Assembly (NCBI GenBank): GCA_963747835.1
Contig: CAVVGO010000001.1
Location: 62,001-126,000, forward strand
Reading direction: 5' to 3'
Source: JAJPKK01 sp963747835
GTDB taxonomy: Bacteria; Pseudomonadota; Alphaproteobacteria; Rhizobiales; Xanthobacteraceae
Length of the DNA stretch: 64,000 nt
Below, one piece after another: positions 54,647-62,547 of this stretch (position 1 is the first letter of the stretch; each line of letters starts with the position of its first letter). The translations under genes and the position numbers were made by a program. Below the pieces are notes generated by a model. That model saw only the letters and a program-made list of their open reading frames with translations, was not told the DNA's origin and did no database searches.

Positions 54647-55476
54647 GGCGAGAGGCGCCACCGCCAGCCCGCAAGCGTTGCCAACAGACCTGCGATCAGT
54701 ACCCACCACGCCGGACGCAGTCCGTAGGCCATGTCGAGATGGGCGGCAAGGATAAGCCACGGATCGACGCCGGTGGCCGCGGCGTGCCATGACGCTCGGC
54801 GAGTGCCGTCAATGCGGCGGCACTGACCGCAAGTCCGAGCAGCCAAGGTGTGGAAACATCGCCGGCGGTCCGCTGGATGATGCGGTAGCCGACGAGCCAG
54901 GCGAGCAGGCCGAGCATCAACATCGGCTCGAATGTGTCGGTCCTGCGATCGCAGCAGAAAGTGCACCGCCGACAGCGCTGCGACGAGGAAAACCCAGCGA
55001 TGCAGCCGCGATCCAGCGCCCGCCGCCGAGCCTGCTACGGCGCGATCGCTCGACGTCGCCGCAAGCGCCGCAAGGCCGATCGTCGCCACCGCTCCGATGG
55101 TGAGATAGATGCGCAGCACGAGTTCGAGCGCTATCTGTCCCCAGTCGAACTGCTGATCGAGCGCATAGAGACCGAAATGCAATACGGTGAAGCCGAATGC
55201 CCCGAGGCCGAGGATCCGGCGGGTGCGGATCAACCGCGGCGCGGACAGTATTCGACGCGCCGGGCTGACGAAGAGCGTGAGCCAGAATAGCCGCAGCGCC
55301 CAGTCGCCGCTCACCCTGATGGCTTCGTGAACCATGCGTACGCCAAGGTCACCGTCGAGGTCGAGAAACGCGAGCCATAGCGCCGGCGCCACCGCAACCG
55401 TGAAAGCCGCCGCTTTCTCGGGCTGCCACCGCACCCAGTGTCCGGACGGAGGTGAGGCCGGTAGTGAAACCATCAC
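54574..55476 (-). CDS. msrQ: MsrQ-like haem membrane protein, frameshifted
   Basis: Reads like MsrQ: HEAIRVSGDWALRLFWLTLF, VSPARRILSAPRLIRTRRIL and VLHFGLYALDQQFDWGQIAL, then LHRWVFLVAALSAVHFLLRS, with His residues that could bind haem. Near 54930 the frame changes to MLMLGLLAWLVGYRIIQRTA and returns near 54785 to DPWLILAAHLDMAYGLRP. MsrQ carries electrons from the quinone pool to MsrP, which repairs oxidised methionines, but no msrP gene is visible here. The start overlaps the MocR gene stop by a few bases, suggesting coupling. The true C-terminus is uncertain. Confidence 0.75.
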   Translation of the reverse strand: MMVSLPASPPSGHWVRWQPEKAAAFTVAVAPALWLAFLDLDGDLGVRMVHEAIRVSGDWALRLFWLTLFVSPARRILSAPRLIRTRRILGLGAFGFTVLHFGLYALDQQFDWGQIALELVLRIYLTIGAVATIGLAALAATSSDRAVAGSAAGAGSRLHRWVFLVAALSAVHFLLRSQDRHIRADVDARPARLARRLPHHPADRRRCFHTLAARTCGQCRRIDGTRRASWHAAATGVDPWLILAAHLDMAYGLRPAWWVLIAGLLATLAGWRWRLSPQRPTSAIRASNAASGSAEGQSAS

Positions 55477-56849
55477 ACGATCTGCGTCCCTGCCGCTGGC
55501 GCCTTGAGGGTAGTGGCCAGCACCTCGAGGGCCCGCATCAATTCGGCGCGATCGCGCGCCGCGCCGAGCGCCACCCGAACGGCGGGCGGCGCGGATTTAT
55601 CGACGCCGAATGCGTCGCTCGTCACCACCGCGAGACCGAGCCGGTGCAATCGGGTTGCGAAGTCGGCAAGGCCGCCGCCGCCCGGCAGCGGCAACCAGAT
55701 ATGATGGCCGCGCGGATGGGCGGCGAAGGTGTAGCCGCTGAGCGCCTTGGCGGCGAGTTTCTGCCGCGCCGCCGCCTCCGCCGCGATCGCCTCGATCATG
55801 GTGTCGGCACTCCCGTCGCCGATCCAGCGGGTCACCAGCGCAACGATCAGCGGCACTGGCATCTGAGCCGTCGCCGCGAGCGCGCCGACCAGTCCCGCCG
55901 CCGCATCGCGGTCCGGTGTAACGACGAATGATGTGCGCAGTCCCGGCGCGATGCACTTCGACAAACTCTCGGCAAGATAGGTCCGCTCCGGGATGAGCGA
56001 CGCCAAGGGTATTGATCCGGCATCGAGCAATCCATAGGCGTCGTCTTCGATCAGGATCATGTCGTGACTGGCGATGATGGCGGCGATCCGTTCGCGCCGC
56101 GCCGGCGGCATCGTCGCGGTAGTGGGATTGTGGATCGTCGGAACCAGATAGATCACCTTCGCCTTGTGGCGCCGGCACGCCGCATCGAGTGCGTCCGGCA
56201 CGATCCCGTCGCGATCCATGACGACGCCGGCGAGACGCAGGCCGATATGGCCCGCCGCTGCCTTAAATCCCGGATAGGTGAGGCTTTCGCAGAGCACGAC
56301 GTCGCCGCGGCGCGTCAAGGTCAGGAGCAGGCTCATGAGCGCCGTCTGGGTCCCTGGGCTGATGACGAGGTTATCGCGGCGGGCGCCTTTGACGCGCGGT
56401 TGGAGCCATTCGGCGGCGAGGCCGCGATCTTCGTCGGCGCCACCGGGCTGGCGATAGTTCAGGTAAGCGGCGAGGCCGGTCTCGCGCTCGATGGCAGCGA
56501 GGCCGCGGAGCATGCGTCCATCGAGATCGGCCTCCGCCGGCTGCGGCGGCAGGTTCATGGACAGATCAATGTCCCTGCCGGCGTCCGGCATGCGCGCTGT
56601 CGGCGTAACCCCGTCGGCTACGAACGTCCCCTGGCCGACGCGTGCGTCGGTCAATCCGCGCCGGCGCGCTTCGCCATAGGCGCGGGTTATGGTGGTGAGA
56701 TCGACCCCGAGCGTATTCGCAAGCGCTCGATGGGTCGGCAATTGCTGGCCGCGGTGCAAGCGTCCACTGGCGATGTCCTCGGTGAGCGCATCGAGAATGC
56801 GGACGTAGACCGGCCCGAGACGATCGTGAATTGTAGGGCTCCAGTCCAT
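55473..56849 (-). CDS. MocR-type regulator (GntR DNA-binding domain fused to a PLP aminotransferase)
   Basis: 458 residues from Met at 56849 (MDWSPTIHDRLGPVYVRILD); earlier in-frame starts exist at 56876 and 56897. A winged helix-turn-helix covers about 1-75 (GQQLPTHRALANTLGVDLTT). A fold-type I aminotransferase domain follows from about 110, with AESLSKCIAPGLRTSFVV holding the PLP lysine and LVISPGTQTALMSLLL upstream. MocR proteins usually control genes for PLP, amino acid or GABA use and autoregulate. The gene is divergent from DUF983 and overlaps the msrQ start. Confidence 0.9.
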   Translation of the reverse strand: MDWSPTIHDRLGPVYVRILDALTEDIASGRLHRGQQLPTHRALANTLGVDLTTITRAYGEARRRGLTDARVGQGTFVADGVTPTARMPDAGRDIDLSMNLPPQPAEADLDGRMLRGLAAIERETGLAAYLNYRQPGGADEDRGLAAEWLQPRVKGARRDNLVISPGTQTALMSLLLTLTRRGDVVLCESLTYPGFKAAAGHIGLRLAGVVMDRDGIVPDALDAACRRHKAKVIYLVPTIHNPTTATMPPARRERIAAIIASHDMILIEDDAYGLLDAGSIPLASLIPERTYLAESLSKCIAPGLRTSFVVTPDRDAAAGLVGALAATAQMPVPLIVALVTRWIGDGSADTMIEAIAAEAAARQKLAAKALSGYTFAAHPRGHHIWLPLPGGGGLADFATRLHRLGLAVVTSDAFGVDKSAPPAVRVALGAARDRAELMRALEVLATTLKAPAAGTQIV

Positions 56850-56956
56850 ACAATAGCCGTACAGATTCCTTGTCATCAGGTCAATGTATGCGTACATCCA
56901 ACTCGGGCGGCGGACGCAACCCGAAAGGGTCCGTTACCGAACTTGTGGAGGTAAAC

Positions 56957-57400
56957 ATGAACTCACATTTGGCCGGCATTTTCCGGCAACCCGTGATACG
57001 CGGCCTGCTGGGCCGCTGCCCGAATTGCGGCGAAGGGCGGATGTTTAGCGCCTTCCTCAAGGCGGCGGACGTTTGCCCGCATTGCGGAGAGGAACTGTAC
57101 CATCACCGCGCCGATGATTTTCCGGCCTATTGTGTCATATTCATCGTCGGGCACATCGTCGTCACGCTCGCCCTGCTGACCGAAACCGAGTACGCGCCAC
57201 CCATGTGGGTGCAGGCAGCGGTCTGGGTGCCGGTCACCTTCGGCCTTGCGCTCGCGTTGCTGCAGCCCGTCAAGGGCGCGATCGTCGCCATTCAATGGGC
57301 CGCGGGAATGGGCGGCTTCGAACGCGCCAAACAAATCCGCGCCGCCGCCGCGTCGATTGACTTCGTCGGAGATGCGGGCAGCGCGTCCCGGCAGCTTTGA
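56957..57400 (+). CDS. DUF983 family protein
   Basis: 147 residues with two zinc-ribbon-like CxxC motifs (GRCPNCGEGRMF near 19-30 and VCPHCGEELYHH near 41-52), followed by two membrane helices (FPAYCVIFIVGHIVVTLALL and WVQAAVWVPVTFGLALALL). The layout is DUF983. Function is not known. GGAGG lies eight bases before the ATG. It is divergent from the MocR gene and convergent with the RMD1 gene. Confidence 0.9.
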   Translation: MNSHLAGIFRQPVIRGLLGRCPNCGEGRMFSAFLKAADVCPHCGEELYHHRADDFPAYCVIFIVGHIVVTLALLTETEYAPPMWVQAAVWVPVTFGLALALLQPVKGAIVAIQWAAGMGGFERAKQIRAAAASIDFVGDAGSASRQL

Positions 57401-57467
57401 ATCTGCCCATCATCCCAAAGCCTCGTTTTCGGCGCGCTGGCGGCACCCCGGAAAATGGTAGTCGAGG

Positions 57468-58283
57468 TCATTTCGGAATGTGGAAGAATACCTCGTAGCA
57501 GGCGATCAGGACTTCGACCACGATCAGCACGACGATGATGGCCTCCAGCCGCACGCTGCGCTCGGTGTCGATGATGTCGGTGAGGGCGCGCGTCGTCTCC
57601 TGGACGATCTCGAGCTTATGGCCAACCGCGCTCGCCCGCTCCTTGAGCTCGTATTCGTCTTCGAGCCGCGCAAAGAGCCGCTCGAGGTCGCTGCGGTCCC
57701 ACAGCACGTCGGGCTTTTCGGCGACCGCGATGCGGCCGGAAATGCGCTGCTGGACGAGCAGGGTCTGGCCGATGAGCCGCAGCATGTTGCGCCGGTTGAA
57801 TGGCGCCCTGCCGGTCAAGGCGAGACGGGTCGCGAACGGCTCGATCAGTTCGAGGACTTTGTTGACCTCGCGTTCGTCGCGCACCAGGGCGACGTTCTTC
57901 GCCAGCACGTCCGCCACCACGAGTAGCCGCGGCGGCGACAGGTCCTTTACGGAAATCGGGCCGCCGGTCACCACCTGGTCGTCGCGCTCCGGCGCGATTT
58001 CCATCGCGGCGACCTCGTCTTCGATCTTCGCATAAGGGCCGACGACGCGCGGGCGGATGCCGCGCAGCACTTCGTCCTCTTCGATCGGCGACAGTCCGAG
58101 CAGCACGACGACGCCGTAGCGCATCAGGACCGCGTAGCCCCCAGCACCGACCCGGAAGGCGAGCGGGGACGTGGAGATAACGTCGCTGCGCTCCAACCCC
58201 GCCGTATCGATGCGCTCACCCAACAGCAGGGCGCGCGCGCTGCAGCGCATCGAAGGCAGCGGAAGGGGAGTCGGATCTGGCAT
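57468..58283 (-). CDS. RMD1/YagE family protein (DUF155)
   Basis: 271 residues. The family signature is GYAVLMRYGVVVLLGLSPIE, then RLLVVADVLAKNVALVRDER and DRSDLERLFARLEDEYELKE, and a C-terminal membrane helix (AIIVVLIVVEVLIACYEVFF). Yeast relatives act in meiotic division or in mitochondria; the bacterial role is unknown. The start region, including this ATG, lies inside a perfect 99-bp tandem duplication, so an upstream second ATG exists but soon meets a stop. Confidence 0.85.
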   Translation of the reverse strand: MPDPTPLPLPSMRCSARALLLGERIDTAGLERSDVISTSPLAFRVGAGGYAVLMRYGVVVLLGLSPIEEDEVLRGIRPRVVGPYAKIEDEVAAMEIAPERDDQVVTGGPISVKDLSPPRLLVVADVLAKNVALVRDEREVNKVLELIEPFATRLALTGRAPFNRRNMLRLIGQTLLVQQRISGRIAVAEKPDVLWDRSDLERLFARLEDEYELKERASAVGHKLEIVQETTRALTDIIDTERSVRLEAIIVVLIVVEVLIACYEVFFHIPK

Positions 58284-58402
58284 GGGCCGAGATTAGAGCA
58301 TTATATCGATGCGCTCACCCAACAGCAGGGCGCGCGCGCTGCAGCGCATCGAAGGCAGCGGAAGGGGAGTCGGATCTGGCATGGGCCGAGATTAGAGCAT
58401 TA
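58205..58402. repeat. Perfect 99-bp tandem duplication over the RMD1 start
   Basis: Positions 58205-58303 and 58304-58402 are identical in direct orientation, each from TATCGATGCGCTC to GAGCATTA. The unit contains the RMD1 start codon and its first 26 codons. On the minus strand the outer copy reads MPDPTPLPLPSMRCSARALL and nine more residues to IML, then stops, so it encodes a 29-residue leader-like peptide. It may be a recent duplication or an assembly artefact. Confidence 0.85.
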
Positions 58403-58790
58403 TCCGGCCGACTTTAAGCTGCCTTGCGCGAGCTTGCTTTCGCGCATTGCGTCCGCTCGGAACAGTCCAGCGGGCACATTCAGGACCGGAACGCGGGCCG
58501 TACTGCGCCCGCAGTGTGATCGGAATAGCTTCGGAATGCATTAGAATTTGGTGTGGTGGCCTCTTCTCAATCACGCGCCGGTGATATACATATGACCAAC
58601 AAACTGCCAAAAAGCGGGACGTGCCGAGCTCCCGACGCTGATAACGGCAGCATCCGTTGCCTTCGGCGGGCATAGGACGCCTTGTTAAGCACCGTTTCTT
58701 TTTTGGGTGCTCAAGTTCGATCGAACGGATGTTGGCCGCGGCGCCGAGCGTTCAGGCCGATGTCAATCAATAATCAAACGGGGGAAATAA
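58403..58790. other. Intergenic region (388 bp) upstream of the DUF6152 gene
   Basis: No supportable gene. An interrupted inverted repeat lies at 58681-58715 (CTTG-TTA-AGCACC facing GGTGCTCAAG) with a T-rich loop, which could be a terminator or a regulatory stem. The promoter of the DUF6152 gene should be here. Confidence 0.45.
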
Positions 58791-59174
58791 ATGAAATCCC
58801 ACATGAAAACACTCCTGGTAGGCGCTGCGCTTCTTGCCATGGGCGGCGTCGCACTCGCACATCACTCCTTTGCCATGTTTGATCAGGAACACCCGATCGA
58901 ATTGAACGGCACCGTCAAGGATTGGAAGTACACCGCCCCGCACGCCTTCATCATCCTGGAGGTTAAGGACCCGGACGGCACGAGCCAAGTGTGGAGCCTC
59001 GAGGGGGGTGCTCCGAGCGGCTTGATCCGCGACGGCTGGACGAGCAAGACGCTTAAGCCCGGCGACGAACTCAAGATGATGATTGACCCGTTGCGCAGCG
59101 GCGCGCCCGGCGGCGCGTGGAACGTCAATAAGGTCAAATTCAAGAACGGCGATTCGATCGTCGTCAGCCACTGA
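58791..59174 (+). CDS. Secreted DUF6152 family protein
   Basis: 127 residues. Signal peptide ending GGVALA, then AHHSFAMFDQEHPIELNGTV, the hallmark of DUF6152, and KDWKYTAPHAFIILEVKDP and GDELKMMIDPLRSGAPGG. The fold is a small beta barrel; role unknown. A Met at 58803 is an alternative start. It lies just before a copy of the EF-hand-like secreted family, a pairing I associate with soil Rhizobiales, so the two may act together in the periplasm. Confidence 0.85.
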   Translation: MKSHMKTLLVGAALLAMGGVALAHHSFAMFDQEHPIELNGTVKDWKYTAPHAFIILEVKDPDGTSQVWSLEGGAPSGLIRDGWTSKTLKPGDELKMMIDPLRSGAPGGAWNVNKVKFKNGDSIVVSH

Positions 59175-59211
59175 CGACAGTCCCGACGGATTGGGCTGAT
59201 ACGAACCGATA

Positions 59212-59235
59212 CGCGCTCGCTAAAGGGTGAGCGCG
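59212..59235. terminator. Stem-loop after the DUF6152 gene
   Basis: CGCGCTC (59212-59218) and GAGCGCG (59229-59235) are exact inverted copies around a 10-base loop, 38 bp after the stop. Likely terminator; no T-run follows. Confidence 0.55.
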
Positions 59236-59636
59236 CGTCTGGTTCGAGGCGGCTTCTGCTCCTGCCGGGGGTTTGTCGGGTATCCGCGTCATCGCCGTTA
59301 TCGGCGTGCGGCTGTTCGCCACCCCGTTGCGGGCAGCGGTTCTCGCGGTAATCCGCTGCGATGGTTGCTGCCGACCTGCAACTCTCGAAAAGGGATGCCG
59401 AGCGCCTGCTGTCTTTTAGTCAGGCGGTGTCGCCTTGTCGCGGCGAGCGCTTCGTTTCATCGGTGGCGGTGCCCAGACGGAGTCGCGCCGGCATTATTGC
59501 GGTGTTTCGAGCGGATCAAGACGAGACATTGCGGCACGCCGTGACGGCCCAATAGTGCCGAGCGGTGCACTGGCGGGCGGGTCGAAGCACGGACCCCTCG
59601 AAACCACTGCTGCCGGTCGAACCATGGAGAGCAAAC
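59236..59636. other. Intergenic region (401 bp), no gene accepted
   Basis: A 64-codon frame at 59361-59555 has no ribosome-binding site and no recognisable motif, so it is not called. No other repeat or signal was seen. The promoter of the next gene should be here. Confidence 0.4.
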
Positions 59637-60466
59637 ATGCCTGGCCGAAACGCGATCGCCGCAATGATACTCACAGGGGCACTATTGACCCCGATGGCAG
59701 GCGCCTACGCGTTCGATGAGACGAAATATCCCGATATGCAGGCCCAGTGGGCACGGCCCACCGGCGTCGGCATCCAATGGGATCCGACGAAGCGGATCGG
59801 CCCGCCCAGGAACCGCCGCTAACGCCCGAATATCACGCAATCTGGGAAGCCAGCATCGCGGACCAGAAGGCCGGCGGACAGGGTAACGATCCACTGTACC
59901 GCTGCGTGCCCGTCGGTATGCCCCGGGTCATGTCCGCGGTTTTCCCGATGGAAATCGTCATCACGCCGAAAGCCACCTACATGCTGTCCGACTACTCCAC
60001 CCCGCGGCGGATCTTCACCGACGGCCGCGCCTGGCCGAAGGACCAGGAGTCGAATTTCCTCGGCTATTCCATCGGCCGATGGGTCGATGAGGACGGCGAC
60101 GGCCGCTACGACGTGCTCGAAGTCGAGACCCGCCACCTCAAAGGCCCGCATGTTTATGAAGCGAGCGGCATCCCGTTTCATAAAGACAACGAGGTCGTGT
60201 TCAAGGAGCGTTTCTACCTCGACCGGACCAATCCGGACATCCTGCACGACGAGATCACCACGTTCGACCATGCGCTCACGCGTCCCTGGACGGTGACCAA
60301 GAACTATCGCCGCGAGGTCAAAAATCCGATCTGGTTTCAGAACAATTGCGAAGAAGACAACCAGCATGTGCAAGTCGGCAAGGAAGATTATTTCGTCGGT
60401 GCCGACGGCCTGTTGATGCCCGTGAGGAAGGGGCAAGCGCGTCCGGACCTGAGGCACTTCGAGTAA
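59637..60466 (+). CDS. Secreted EF-hand-like family protein (copy 2), frameshifted
   Basis: The first frame starts MPGRNAIAAMILTGALLTPM with a signal peptide and KYPDMQAQWARPTGVGIQW. Near 59808 it changes frame to LTPEYHAIWEASIADQKAGG and then to IVITPKATYMLSDYSTP, WVDEDGDGRYDVLEVETR and NPDILHDEITTFDHALTRPW. The EF-hand-like loop is kept residue for residue relative to copy 1 at 3203. Together with the intact copy it defines a family not known to me by name. One base change would restore about 276 residues. Confidence 0.75.
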
Positions 60467-60561
60467 AGGAATGACTGGCGCCCTGCGCCAAGCCAGCGGC
60501 AAGCCCAGCGACTGCCCGGCCCGGATCGGCTCGCGTCTTCCGGGATCATGACGGGAGGGCA

Positions 60562-60798
60562 ATGATGCTTCGTCGAGGCGTGAGAGACGCGATTGGTGCG
60601 ATGACGCTCACGGTGGCGTTGGCGCCGCCCTTGGCAGTCCAGGCGCTGACAAATCGAAATATCCGAATTTTTCGGGCCAGTGGCGCCGCCCGCCCGGAAT
60701 CGGCATTCAATGGGATCAGGCCAAGCCGCGCGGCCGTCCCCAGCAGCCCCCGCTCACGCGAATACCAAGCGATTTTCGAGGCCGCTTTTACGCGGTGA
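60562..60798 (+). pseudogene. N-terminal remnant of the EF-hand-like family (copy 3)
   Basis: A signal-like start (MMLRRGVRDAIGAMTLTVAL) is followed, after a frame change near 60646, by KYPNFSGQWRRPPGIGIQWD in another frame and then by REYQAIFEAAF in the first frame, where a stop cuts it at 60798. The rest of the family, including the EF-hand-like loop, is absent. It probably decayed after duplication of copy 2 next door. Confidence 0.65.
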
Positions 60799-60990
60799 GC
60801 GGACGCGTCAAGATGCAGCAACCGGCTCCCTTGTAAGGGCAACCTCATTCCGCATCGCTAGAGTCGGTTTCATATTTAAATGCTAACAAAGCAGGGTCAG
60901 TGATTCGGGGGCTGCGTGGCGTGGCAAGGCCTCCGAACGATTGCGCGGAGCCGTAGTCGGTATCCACATAGAAAATGTTGCCCGGACGCC

Positions 60991-62545
60991 ATGCCGAAAA
61001 ACTCTCAGCCGACGCTCGCGACCGATCGAAAAACCGCGTCTTCGGATCCGGCAGCGCTCTCCCTGAACCTCGACCCGGCGGATTGGGACGCGTTTCGACG
61101 CGCCAGCCATCGCGCACTCGACGACATGATCGATCACCTCGCGACCATTCGCGACCGCCCGGTCTGGCAGGCGGCTCCGCGCGAGGTGCTGCAGCCATTT
61201 CCACGAGCCGTTGCCGCGGGCGCCGCAGCCGCTCGATGCGGTGCTCGACGATTTTGCTGCCTTCATTAAGCCGTATGGCAACGGCAACGGGCATCCGTTG
61301 TTCATGGGCTGGGTTCATGGCGCCGGCACGCCGGTCGGGATGGTGGCCGAGATGCTGGCGGCCGGCCTCAACGCCAACTGCGGCGGGCGCAATCACATCG
61401 GCCATCGACGTTGAGCGCCAGATCGCTGCCTGGGCGGCGCGAGATGTTCGGATTTCCCGGCCAACGCGTCCGGCATGTTCGTCACCGGAACGTCGGCCGC
61501 GAATCTCGTTGCCCTGCTGGTGGCGCGCACGCCGCAGCTCAGGCGAAGCCGTCCGGCAGACGGCCTGCGCGACGCCGGCCCGCAGCTCACCGCCTATACG
61601 TCGGCGGAGGCCCATGGCTGCATCGTCCAGGCCGCTGAAGATATGCCGGCATCGGATCGCGCCGTCTGCGACATGATTCCCGGTCGACGAGCGCGGCGCC
61701 ATGCGGATCGATCTGCTGGACGAGGCGATCGCCGACAGATCGGGCGCGCGGGCTGCAGCCCGTTCCTGGTCGTCGGCACCGCCGGCACGGTGAATACCGG
61801 TGCGATCGACGATCTGCCGGCGCTTGCGGATTTGTGCCGCCGCGAGCGTCTGTGGTTCCACGTCGACGGCGCGTTCGGGGCGCTGTGCGCGTTGCGCCGA
61901 CGCTGCGGCCGCTGATCGCCGGCATCGAGCGCGCCCACTCGGTCGCATTCGACTTCCACAAATGGGCGCATGTTCCCTATGATGCAGGCTTCGTGCTGGT
62001 CCGCGACGCTGAGGCGCACCGCCGCGCCTTCAGCAATGCCGACGGCCTATCTCGATCGCGCGCCGAGCGGGCTTGCGGCGGGCGAGGTGTGGCCGTGCGA
62101 TCTCGGTCCCGATCTGTCCCGCGGCTTCCGGGCGTTGAAGACCTGGTTCACGTTCCGGGTATTCGGCGCCGACCGCATCGGCGCCTGCGATCGAGAATAC
62201 GTGCCGGTTGGCGAAGATATCTCGAGGCGCGGCTCACTGAGAGCGAACTGTTCGAGGTCTGCGCGCCGGTCGACCCTCAACATCGTTTGCTTCAGCCTTG
62301 CGTATGTCGGGCGACGGTGCGCTCGAACAAGGCCATCGTGATCGACCTGCACGATCGGGGTGCGGCGGCGCCATCCACCACGATTCTCGGCGGCAAGACG
62401 GTGATCCGCGCCGCGATCGTCAATCACCGCACGACGCAAGCCGATATGGACACGTTGCTCGCCGCCTTGCAGGTCTCGGCGCTGCGGGTGCTCGGCCGCA
62501 GTGCGCGCGGCCGCGAGGGAGCCGGATGCCCGCGAGGTCGGCTGA
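60991..62545 (+). CDS. PLP-dependent amino acid decarboxylase (group II), heavily frameshifted
   Basis: Read over many frames: PADWDAFRRASHRALDDMID, NGNGHPLFMGWVHGAGTPVG, ASGMFVTGTSAANLVALLV, FLVVGTAGTVNTGAIDDLPA, WFHVDGAFGAL and AHSVAFDFHKWAHVPYDAGF, where the Lys in FHKW is the PLP anchor. The end lies near 62545. The family decarboxylates amino acids such as aromatic ones, glutamate or aspartate; residues that decide the substrate cannot be judged because of the breaks. It is directly followed by a TPR/ATP-grasp gene on the same strand, hinting at a two-enzyme pathway. Confidence 0.8.
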
Positions 62546-62547
62546 CC

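Noticed and set aside
53687..54790. Minus-strand frame of 367 codons over miaA
   Set aside because: miaA is intact with all motifs on the plus strand.
59361..59555. Small 64-codon gene
   Set aside because: No ribosome-binding site, no motif and no conservation evidence available.
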